NCBI RefSeq assembly: GCF_027257975.1
Contig: NZ_JANZKX010000003.1
Location: forward strand, 1 to 64,000
DNA: 64,000 nt
DNA from: Pelomonas sp. BJYL3
GTDB lineage: Bacteria > Pseudomonadota > Gammaproteobacteria > Burkholderiales > Burkholderiaceae_C
Direction of reading: 5' to 3'
Numbering within the stretch: position 1 is the stretch's first letter; each line of letters starts with the position of its first letter. The notes under the pieces are model-generated. The model did not search any database, was not told the origin of the DNA, and saw nothing but the letters and a program-made list of their open reading frames with translations. The translations under genes were made by a program, and so were the position numbers. Positions 56,338 through 62,853 of the stretch are shown piece by piece.

Positions 56338-56709
56338 ATGAGCACCATCTCAGACGCCGAATCCCAGATCATGCAGGCCCTCTGGGGCCAGCACCCGCTC
56401 AGTGCCGAGGACATCCTCGCCGCCCTGCCCGCCGAGGGCGGCTGGCAGCTGGGCACCGTCAAGACCCTGCTGAACCGGCTGCTCAACAAGGGCGCCGTGA
56501 AGGCCGAGCGCGAGGGCCGGCGCTACCTCTACGAGCCGCTGATCGACCGGGCGCAGTGGGAAGGCTCGGAATCGATGGGCCTGCTGGACCGCGTCTTCGG
56601 CGGCCGGCTCTCGCCGCTCGTCGCGCACTTCTCGGCCCAGCGCAGGCTCAGCGCCGAGGATGCCGAGGCCCTGCGCCAGTTGCTGAAGGAGCACGACGAT
56701 GAGCACTGA
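56338..56709 (+). CDS. BlaI/MecI/CopY-family repressor 1
   Basis: The 123-residue protein is a BlaI-type winged-helix repressor (MSTISDAESQIMQALWGQ; TVKTLLNRLLNKGAVKAEREGRRYLYEPL). In the beta-lactamase systems such repressors are cleaved when a membrane M56 protease senses a signal. Here the next gene, overlapping by 11 bp, is an M56 peptidase. The ATG at 56338 has no ribosome site and sits five bases after the twin operator. No beta-lactamase gene is linked, so the signal and targets are unknown. Confidence 0.9.
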   Translation: MSTISDAESQIMQALWGQHPLSAEDILAALPAEGGWQLGTVKTLLNRLLNKGAVKAEREGRRYLYEPLIDRAQWEGSESMGLLDRVFGGRLSPLVAHFSAQRRLSAEDAEALRQLLKEHDDEH

Positions 56710-57853
56710 GCCCGGAGTCGATGCCCTGCTGCACGGTCTCTGGCAGGCCCATCTGGGCCTGAGCCTGGGCCTGCTGGCCGTGGCCGTGCTGCGCCGGCCT
56801 CTGCGCCGGATCGCGGGGCCCCGGGAGGCCTATGCGCTGTGGCTGCTGCCGCTGCTGTGCATGGCCTGCGCCGCCCTGCCGGAGACCGGCCTGCCCCGCC
56901 TGCAGCTGGCGCCCGTGCTCTGGCAGGCGGCCCGGGATTCACTCGCGGCCAGCGCGCAGGCGACCGCCCTGCCTGCGCGGGCCGGCCCGCTGCTGTGGGC
57001 GCTGGGCGCCGTGCTGGTCGCGGCTTGGCACGGGCTGCAGCACTGGCGCTTCATGCACGCCCTGCCCCAGGACCCGCAGGCCTGCCTGCGCACCCCGCGC
57101 GGCAGCTCGCCAGGACTGGTGGGCGTGTGGCGGCCCCGGCTGCTGCTCCCCCTGGATTTCGAGGATCGCTTCACACCCGAGGAGCGCGCCTGGGTCCTGG
57201 CCCATGAGGCCATGCATGCCCGCCGGCACGACAACGCCGTCCGCCTGCTGGCCGCCCTGCTCCAGACCCTGGCCTGGTTCAACCCGCTGCTGTGGTGGGC
57301 CCTGCCCGCCCTGCGGCAGGACCAGGAACTCGCCTGCGACGCCGCCCTGCTGCGCCAGCAGCCCGGCCAGTGGAGGCGCTATGCCCAGGCCCTGCTGAAG
57401 ACCGATCCCCAGTTCACCGTTCCCGCAGTACCGATCGCTGCCTCGGCCTGGCAGCACAGCCACCCCCTGAAAGAGAGGATCGCCATGCTGAAGTCCGATT
57501 CCACCCTGCCCCTGTGGCGCCGTCGCTTTGGCCGCCTGGGCCTGTGCGCGGCCGCCCTGCTCGCCACGGCGGGCGTCCAGGCCCTGCGGGCCGGGCCCAC
57601 CCAGCCCCCTCTGACGGCGGCCCAGGCCTGCCCGCAGATGGAACGGCCCGTTGTCCCTGACTTGAACCTCAAGGGCGAGTACTCGCTGACCGCACGCTTC
57701 GAGATCAATGCCAAGGGCGAGACGTCCAATATCCGCGTGGTCGGCGAGCCCCAGCTGCGCGAGACGGTGCGCGAGGCCATCAGCCGCTATGGCTGCACGT
57801 CGCCCCAGGGCGGCCTGGAGGTGGAGCAGCACTTCGTGTTCCGCTACGACTGA
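56699..57853 (+). CDS. BlaR1-like M56 metallopeptidase fused to a TonB-like C-terminal domain
   Basis: The 384-residue membrane protein has N-terminal helices, an M56 zinc-peptidase domain with HEAMH at residues 169-173 and a likely third ligand Glu210 in DQELACDA, a last helix near 285-300, and a C-terminal domain (GEYSLTARFEINAKGETSNIRVVG...VREAISRYG) resembling the TonB C-terminal fold. The peptidase would cleave BlaI-1. The TonB-like part replaces the penicillin-binding sensor of true BlaR1, so a different periplasmic signal is expected. AAGGAG lies seven bases before the ATG. Confidence 0.87.
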   Translation: MSTEPGVDALLHGLWQAHLGLSLGLLAVAVLRRPLRRIAGPREAYALWLLPLLCMACAALPETGLPRLQLAPVLWQAARDSLAASAQATALPARAGPLLWALGAVLVAAWHGLQHWRFMHALPQDPQACLRTPRGSSPGLVGVWRPRLLLPLDFEDRFTPEERAWVLAHEAMHARRHDNAVRLLAALLQTLAWFNPLLWWALPALRQDQELACDAALLRQQPGQWRRYAQALLKTDPQFTVPAVPIAASAWQHSHPLKERIAMLKSDSTLPLWRRRFGRLGLCAAALLATAGVQALRAGPTQPPLTAAQACPQMERPVVPDLNLKGEYSLTARFEINAKGETSNIRVVGEPQLRETVREAISRYGCTSPQGGLEVEQHFVFRYD

Positions 57854-57909
57854 CCCTTCGCACAGCCCTCCCGCGGCGTCCACGCCACACCCCCGGGCCA
57901 TGGGAGGCA

Positions 57910-57915
57910 CACAAT
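57910..57915 (+). promoter_or_regulatory. -10 hexamer 6 nt before yciO
   Basis: CACAAT ends six bases before the ATG at 57922, with no ribosome site. It suggests yciO has its own leaderless promoter rather than relying on the M56 gene upstream. Confidence 0.45.
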
Positions 57916-57921
57916 GCCCCC

Positions 57922-58554
57922 ATGGCCCAATTCTTTGAAGTCCACCCGGACAACCCGCAACCCCGCTTCCTGCGCCAGGCCGTGCAGATCCTGCATGCCG
58001 GCGGCGTGGTCGCCATCCCCACCGACTCCAGCTATGCCCTGGTCTGCCACCTCGACGACAAGGCCGCCGCGGACGCCCTGCGCCGCGTGCGCGGGGTCGA
58101 CGAGAAGCACCACCTCACCCTGCTGTGCCGGGACCTGAGCGAGCTGTCCACCTACGCGAAGGTGGACAACAGGCAGTACCGCCTGCTGAAGACCGCCACG
58201 CCGGGCCCCTTCACCTTCATCCTCGAGGCCACCAAGGAAGTACCGCGCCGGGTCTCGCACCCGTCACGCCGCACCATTGGCCTGCGCGTGCCGGACCATC
58301 GCGTCACGCTGGACCTGCTGGAGCTGCTGGGCCAGCCCCTGCTGGCCACCACCCTGATCCCGCCCGGCGAGGAGCAGCCCCTCAATGACGCCCACGAGAT
58401 CAGCGAGCGCTTCGACCGCCAGCTGCAGGCCATCATCGACGCCGGCGCCTGCCCCATGCAGCCCACCACCGTGATCGACCTCAGCGGCGACGAACCCGTG
58501 CTCATCCGACAGGGCAGGGGTAACCCGGAGAGCCTCGGTTTGCAGCTCGAGTAG
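57922..58554 (+). CDS. yciO: YciO/Sua5/YrdC-family protein (threonylcarbamoyl-AMP synthase-like)
   Basis: The 210-residue protein has the YrdC-like RNA/nucleotide-binding fold: GGVVAIPTDSSYALVC near residue 28, KHHLTLLCRDLSELSTYA near 60, TPGPFTFIL near 93 and RRTIGLRVPDH near 113. It matches the YciO branch, related to the tRNA t6A enzyme TsaC but with weak or uncertain t6A activity. It lies 68 bp after the M56-TonB gene, separated from its usual PHP partner. Confidence 0.9.
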   Translation: MAQFFEVHPDNPQPRFLRQAVQILHAGGVVAIPTDSSYALVCHLDDKAAADALRRVRGVDEKHHLTLLCRDLSELSTYAKVDNRQYRLLKTATPGPFTFILEATKEVPRRVSHPSRRTIGLRVPDHRVTLDLLELLGQPLLATTLIPPGEEQPLNDAHEISERFDRQLQAIIDAGACPMQPTTVIDLSGDEPVLIRQGRGNPESLGLQLE

Positions 58555-58590
58555 GCGCCCGACACGCCGCATATTTGCCCCCGGACCGCG

Positions 58591-58616
58591 AAATGCGCAT
58601 CAAATCAGGCGCATTT
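58591..58616. promoter_or_regulatory. Perfect inverted repeat upstream of chemoreceptor 2
   Basis: AAATGCGC (58591-58598) and GCGCATTT (58609-58616) form an 8-bp perfect dyad with a 10-nt spacer in the 202-bp gap. There is no T-run after it, so it could be an operator or the yciO 3' end. Nothing else was identified in 58555-58756. Confidence 0.35.
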
Positions 58617-58756
58617 GACCCACCCAAAAGAGCGAGTGCTGCCGACACAATCGGAAACAGGCACGGCTTGATGCGGCACCGGTCCCGCCAGCATCCCGCG
58701 CCCGTCCTGGAAGCCTGAACCTGCGCCTCCAGGGCGCCAACTGCGAGGACAAGAAC

Positions 58757-60307
58757 ATGAGCTTTCTGACAAGCCTGCGCATCAGCCAGCGCCTCTCTCT
58801 CAGCTATGGCCTGCTGATCGTGCTGCTGGTGGTCATCGGTGCCTATGGCGCCAACAGCGCCAACCGCCTGGCCAAGGATCTGGATCGCACGGCCAACCAG
58901 AGCCTGGTCAAGATCGCGGCAGCCAATGCGCTGGAGGGCAACGTCAACGTCATTGCCCGCGCCTCGCGCGACCTGCTGCTGCTGGACGAGGCCCGCCAGA
59001 TCAAGAAGCAGAAGGCGGCCATCGACGGCGCCCTGCAGGAGATCGACAAGCAGCTGGGCGCCCTGCAGCAGCAGATCGACACCCCCAAGGAGACCGAGGT
59101 CCTCAACAGCGTCAAGGAACGCCAGGCCAAGTTCTTCGCCTCGGTCGCCAAGTTCCTCAAGGTCCAGGCCGACGGCAGCCCCGACGAAGCCCGCGAGAGC
59201 CTGATCACTGACGTCCGCCCCGCCCAGCAGGCCTACCAGGACGGGCTCAAGCAGCTGGTGGACCTGCAGTTCGAGTCGGCCAAGGACCTCGCCATCGCCG
59301 ACGGCGAGGTGGCGCGCAATTCCGTCATCGTCACCGTGGTGCTGGTGATCGCCGCGGTGGTGCTGGGTGCCGGGGGCGGCCTGCTGATCACCCGCAGCAT
59401 CATCGTGCCGGTGCACGAGGCCCGCAGCGCCGCCGAGGCCATCAGCCAGGGCGACCTGACGCACGACATCCGCACCATGGGCAGCGACGAGCTCGGCCAG
59501 ATGCTGGACGCCATGCAGGAGATGCAGCGCGCCCTGCGCGGCGTGGTCAGCAGCGTGAGCACCGCCGCCCGCGAGGTGGCGCAGAACTCCGGGGACATCG
59601 CCGGAGGCAACAACAACCTTTCGGAGCGCACCGCCCGATCGGCGTCCAATCTGCAGACCACGGCCGCTTCGGTGGAGGAGATCGCCGCCAACCTCAGCGG
59701 CGCCAGCGAGCTGACCCGCAAGGCTGCCAACATCGCCGGCAAGGCCCGCCAGTCGGCCTCGGCCGGTGGCAATGCCGTGGCCCAGGTCGTCGAGACCATG
59801 CAGGAGATCAGCGCCAGCTCCAAGAAGATCGGCGACATCATCGGCGTCATCGACGGCATCGCCTTCCAGACCAACATCCTGGCCCTGAACGCGGCCGTGG
59901 AGGCGGCCCGTGCCGGCGAGCACGGCAAGGGCTTTGCGGTGGTGGCCTCGGAAGTCCGCGCCCTCGCCTCGCGTGCGGCCGCGGCGGCCAAGGAAATCAA
60001 GGTCCTGATCCAGGAATCCTCCGTGCGCGTCGAGCAAGGTACGGGCCACGTCAACAATGCCGGCGCCACCATCCGCAGTGTGGTCGACGAGGTCAACAAC
60101 ATGGGCCAGCTGATCGAGGAGATCTCGCACTCGGCCCAGGAGCAGGCCAGCGGCGTGGGCGTGGTCAACCAGGCCATGAACGAGCTGGACCGCAGCACCC
60201 AGCAGAACGCCAGCCTGGTGAGCGAGCTGACCCGCTCCACCGAGGCCCTGACCGACAGCTCTTCGCGCCTGCTGCAGGCCGTAGACTTCTTCCGTACCGG
60301 CACATGA
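58757..60307 (+). CDS. Methyl-accepting chemotaxis protein 2
   Basis: The 516-residue chemoreceptor has TM1 at about residues 10-30, a four-helix-bundle-type periplasmic sensor (to about 187), TM2 near 188-212, HAMP, and the signalling hairpin with [20 protein letters not shown] near residue 365. It is a paralogue of the receptor at 53713 with the same layout but a different sensor. No CheR-tethering tail. The ligand is unknown. It is followed within 23 bp by a TonB-like protein gene. Confidence 0.95.
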   Translation: MSFLTSLRISQRLSLSYGLLIVLLVVIGAYGANSANRLAKDLDRTANQSLVKIAAANALEGNVNVIARASRDLLLLDEARQIKKQKAAIDGALQEIDKQLGALQQQIDTPKETEVLNSVKERQAKFFASVAKFLKVQADGSPDEARESLITDVRPAQQAYQDGLKQLVDLQFESAKDLAIADGEVARNSVIVTVVLVIAAVVLGAGGGLLITRSIIVPVHEARSAAEAISQGDLTHDIRTMGSDELGQMLDAMQEMQRALRGVVSSVSTAAREVAQNSGDIAGGNNNLSERTARSASNLQTTAASVEEIAANLSGASELTRKAANIAGKARQSASAGGNAVAQVVETMQEISASSKKIGDIIGVIDGIAFQTNILALNAAVEAARAGEHGKGFAVVASEVRALASRAAAAAKEIKVLIQESSVRVEQGTGHVNNAGATIRSVVDEVNNMGQLIEEISHSAQEQASGVGVVNQAMNELDRSTQQNASLVSELTRSTEALTDSSSRLLQAVDFFRTGT

Positions 60308-60330
60308 ACCACCACCATCCAGGGAACACC

Positions 60331-60693
60331 ATGCAGATGAAGCGCAAGGCCATGAACCCCATGTTCGACAAGACAGGCATCTCCCGCTGGCTGCTGGCCT
60401 TTGTGGGCGCCGCCCTGCTGAGCGTTGCAGCGCACGCCAGCCCCAAGATCGTCAAGAAGGTGCCGCCGGAGTTCCCGCGCGAGGCCACGCAGAAGGGCGT
60501 GAATGGCGGCAGCGTCAAGGCCAAGATCCTGATCGATGCCGATGGCAAGGTGACCGGCGTCGAGATCCTGGAGGCCGAGCCCAAGCGCATCTTCGACCGT
60601 GCGGTGACCAATGCGCTGATGGAATGGCGCTTCGAGGGCACGGGCGAGAAGCAGACCCACGAAGTCAAGCTCGTCTTCAAGAACGAGGACTGA
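60331..60693 (+). CDS. Stand-alone TonB C-terminal-domain protein
   Basis: The 120-residue protein has an N-terminal hydrophobic segment (about residues 18-35, WLLAFVGAALLSVAAHAS) that is a signal or anchor, then a TonB C-terminal-like domain (KVPPEFPREATQKGVNGGSVKAKILIDADGKVTGVEIL). It lacks the long proline-rich spacer of true TonB, so it is unlikely to energise receptors alone. The ATG at 60331 with AGGGA five bases upstream is preferred to 60304, which overlaps the chemoreceptor stop. The shared domain type with the M56-TonB protein suggests a related signal. Confidence 0.8.
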   Translation: MQMKRKAMNPMFDKTGISRWLLAFVGAALLSVAAHASPKIVKKVPPEFPREATQKGVNGGSVKAKILIDADGKVTGVEILEAEPKRIFDRAVTNALMEWRFEGTGEKQTHEVKLVFKNED

Positions 60694-60700
60694 GGCAGGA

Positions 60701-60730
60701 CACAAGACATGCCCTGCGGCATGTCTTGTG
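60701..60730. repeat. 13-bp perfect hairpin after the TonB-like gene
   Basis: CACAAGACATGCC (60701-60713) pairs with GGCATGTCTTGTG (60718-60730) over a 4-nt loop. No U-tract follows; it may protect or end the transcript. Confidence 0.7.
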
Positions 60731-60738
60731 CCTGGCGA

Positions 60739-60819
60739 AGGGCTTGGCGCATGCAAGCGCCAAGCCTCCAGAGCCGCCACTTCTGCCTGCGTCAGGGCTT
60801 GGCGCATGCAGGCGCCAAG
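60739..60819. repeat. Tandem hairpin repeat sharing a 17-bp word
   Basis: AGGGCTTGGCGCATGCA occurs at 60739-60755 and again at 60794-60810, 55 bp apart. Each copy forms a hairpin with GCGCCAAG (10-bp stem at 60741-60766; 8-bp stem at 60798-60819). The pair looks like a REP-type element. Confidence 0.7.
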
Positions 60820-60841
60820 GCGCCAGGCCGCCTCCCCCCGC

Positions 60842-60866
60842 AAACCCGCCGCTCGGCGGGTTTTTT
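60842..60866 (+). terminator. Terminator before the second BlaI module
   Basis: AAACCCGCC (60842-60850) pairs with GGCGGGTTT (60855-60863) and runs into TTTTTT. It isolates module 2 from the chemoreceptor/TonB transcript. A further 7-bp hairpin follows at 60871-60887. Confidence 0.92.
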
Positions 60867-60919
60867 CATGCCCGAGCCAGGCTCGGGTAAGTCCCTAGCA
60901 GTGGGCCCTTGCCTCATTC

Positions 60920-60960
60920 GATTACACGCGTAAACAATATCAACGTTTACAACCGTAATC
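60920..60960. promoter_or_regulatory. Twin operator of BlaI-2
   Basis: Two 16-bp sites, GATTACACGCGTAAAC (60920-60935) and GTTTACAACCGTAATC (60945-60960), are separated by 9 bp and are mirror images at their outer and inner six bases. The ATG follows after five bases, and CGTAAT (60954-60959) is the likely -10 element. The geometry is identical to the BlaI-1 operator, but the words differ. Confidence 0.7.
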
Positions 60961-60965
60961 TAACC

Positions 60966-61331
60966 ATGAACATCAGCGACGCCGAAGCCCAGATCATGGA
61001 AGTGCTGTGGGGCCATGCCCCGCAAAGCACCGAGGACATTGCCGCCGCCCTGCAGGACCGCCAGGACTGGCAGCTGGCCACCATCAAGACCCTGCTCAAC
61101 CGCCTGCTCAACAAGGGCGCCATCAGCGCCGAGAAGGACGGCAGGCGCTACCTCTACAGCCCGGTGCTGCAGCGCGAGCACTGGCTCAAGCGCCAGAGCA
61201 TGGGCCTGCTGGACCGCCTCTTCGGCGGCAGCCTGGCGCCCCTGGTGGCGCAGTTCTCGTCCGAGCGCAAGCTCAGCGAGGCCGACATCCAGGCCCTCAA
61301 GCAACTGATCCGGGAGCATGAAAATGACTGA
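60966..61331 (+). CDS. BlaI/MecI/CopY-family repressor 2
   Basis: The 121-residue repressor is a close paralogue of BlaI-1 (MNISDAEAQIMEVLWGH; TIKTLLNRLLNKGAISAEKDGRRYLYSPV; SMGLLDRLFGG), with a winged helix and C-terminal dimerisation helix. The start at 60966 has no ribosome site; the transcript is predicted to be leaderless. It overlaps the next M56 gene by eight bases. Its operator words differ from those of BlaI-1, so the two should act independently. Confidence 0.9.
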   Translation: MNISDAEAQIMEVLWGHAPQSTEDIAAALQDRQDWQLATIKTLLNRLLNKGAISAEKDGRRYLYSPVLQREHWLKRQSMGLLDRLFGGSLAPLVAQFSSERKLSEADIQALKQLIREHEND

Positions 61332-62853
61332 GACCCCCTGGATCCAGCTACTGGCAACGCAGACCCTGCTGTTCAGCGCCGCCGTGCTGCTGCTGGCCCT
61401 GCTGCGCCCCCTGCTGCGGCGCCTGCTGGACGCCGGCGCCGTCTACCTGGCCTGGCTGCTGGTGCCCCTGATGATGCTGAGCCCGGCGCTGCCACGCCTG
61501 CTGCAGGGTCAGGTCTTGCCTTCGCCGGTGCAGACGCTGGAGCGCGCCGTGCCCGCCTGGCTGCGGGCGCCTCCGGCGGCCGCTGCGCAGACGCCTGCAT
61601 CCAGCACCCCGGCAGCGCGGCCCCAGCCGGACGCCGCCCCGGGCCGGCCGGCCCCCCAGGCGCTCGCGCTCGCCGGCTGGGGCCTGGGCGCCCTGGCCCT
61701 GCTCGCCCTGCTGGCACAGCGCCAGCGCCGATTCAATGACCGCCTGCTGCGCCAGGCCGATGCCTGGCGCGCCCCGGCTGGCGAAAGCCCCGCGCTGATG
61801 GGCCTCTGGCATGGCCGCCTCGTCCTGCCTCAGGACTTCGAGACACGGTTCAGCGCCAGTGAACAGGCGCTGATCCTGGCGCACGAGGCCGTCCATGCAC
61901 GCCGCCATGACAACGCCTGGAACCTGCTGGCCGCAGGCCTGCTGGTCCTGCAATGGTTCAACCCACTGGCCTGGTGGGCCCTGCGTGCCATGCGCCTGGA
62001 CCAGGAAGTGGCCTGCGACGCCGCCGTACTCAATCAAGCACATCCCCACAACCCAGGAGAGGAGCCCCTTGTGAAGACCTATGTCAACGCCTTGCTGAAG
62101 TCCCATCCCCAGCGCGCCCTGCCCGTACTGAGCACCGGGTGGGCACACCGCCATCCGCTGCTGGAGCGGGTGAAGGGCCTGCGCCTGCACCGCCGCCCGG
62201 CCTGGCAGCGCGTGCTGGGCCGCGGCAGCGCCATCGGCCTGTGCCTGGGCCTGACCGTGCTGGCCCGGGCCGCGCAGCCGGTCTCTGGCCCGGAGGCCTT
62301 CGAGCGGATGATGCAGTACCTGGAGAAGGAGTCGGCCACCATGGGCGCGCGTCCCATCGGCCTCGTCGTGCAGCTGGACAGTCAGCAAGGGCAGGAAGGC
62401 TGGAAGCACAAGGACTTGGTCTTTGCCTTTGCCCACACCCTGCAAGACACCTACTCTCAGATGCAGCTGGTCGCGCCCATGAAGGACTGGTGCCTGGGCA
62501 TGCACCTCTACCGCATGCCCGGCGGCGAGTTCCGCCCCCAGACCGAGATCCTGGACAAGGACTGCAGGAAGACGCTCACGGAGCTGCAGCCCGTTGTCCT
62601 GGGCAAGGGTCAGACCAGCCTCATGGCCCGCCTGCCGCAGGACGTGCAGGAGGTCGTGCAGGCCCAGGTCAGCCTGCGCCTCGAGGATCCCCGCTCGGAG
62701 GGCTTCAAGGCCATTTACCGTCGGCAGATCGAGGAGATGTCGCCTCAGCAGCTCGCCCGCATGACCGAGTACATCGACGAACACAGCCGCAACCATTCGG
62801 CACTGCAGGCCCAGGACAAGGCCTGGCGCCTGTCCCGCGGGGAGCAGCCTTGA
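61324..62853 (+). CDS. BlaR1-like M56 metallopeptidase 2
   Basis: The 509-residue membrane protein has N-terminal helices, the M56 zinc motif HEAVH at residues 187-191 with DQEVACDA downstream, and a large C-terminal periplasmic domain of about 195 residues (from near 315) that I do not recognise. It contains a cysteine pair (KDWCLGM, DKDCRK) that could form a disulfide. The ATG at 61324 is preferred to 61318 because GGGAG at 61312-61316 is then seven bases away. It probably cleaves BlaI-2. One exact 15-mer copy lies near its start. Confidence 0.88.
   Translation: MTETPWIQLLATQTLLFSAAVLLLALLRPLLRRLLDAGAVYLAWLLVPLMMLSPALPRLLQGQVLPSPVQTLERAVPAWLRAPPAAAAQTPASSTPAARPQPDAAPGRPAPQALALAGWGLGALALLALLAQRQRRFNDRLLRQADAWRAPAGESPALMGLWHGRLVLPQDFETRFSASEQALILAHEAVHARRHDNAWNLLAAGLLVLQWFNPLAWWALRAMRLDQEVACDAAVLNQAHPHNPGEEPLVKTYVNALLKSHPQRALPVLSTGWAHRHPLLERVKGLRLHRRPAWQRVLGRGSAIGLCLGLTVLARAAQPVSGPEAFERMMQYLEKESATMGARPIGLVVQLDSQQGQEGWKHKDLVFAFAHTLQDTYSQMQLVAPMKDWCLGMHLYRMPGGEFRPQTEILDKDCRKTLTELQPVVLGKGQTSLMARLPQDVQEVVQAQVSLRLEDPRSEGFKAIYRRQIEEMSPQQLARMTEYIDEHSRNHSALQAQDKAWRLSRGEQP
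61505..61519 (+). repeat. Recurrent 15-mer, exact copy 5 (in M56 peptidase 2)
   Basis: AGGGTCAGGTCTTGC in sense orientation, encoding QGQVL as in the pseudouridine synthase gene. Confidence 0.8.

Noticed and set aside
56338-57853. Calling module 1 a beta-lactam resistance system
   Set aside because: The M56 protein lacks a penicillin-binding sensor domain and there is no beta-lactamase gene nearby.
58622-58648. Sigma28 (FliA) promoter before chemoreceptor 2
   Set aside because: GCCGACAC resembles the -10 part, but the matching TAAA-type -35 element is not at the required distance.
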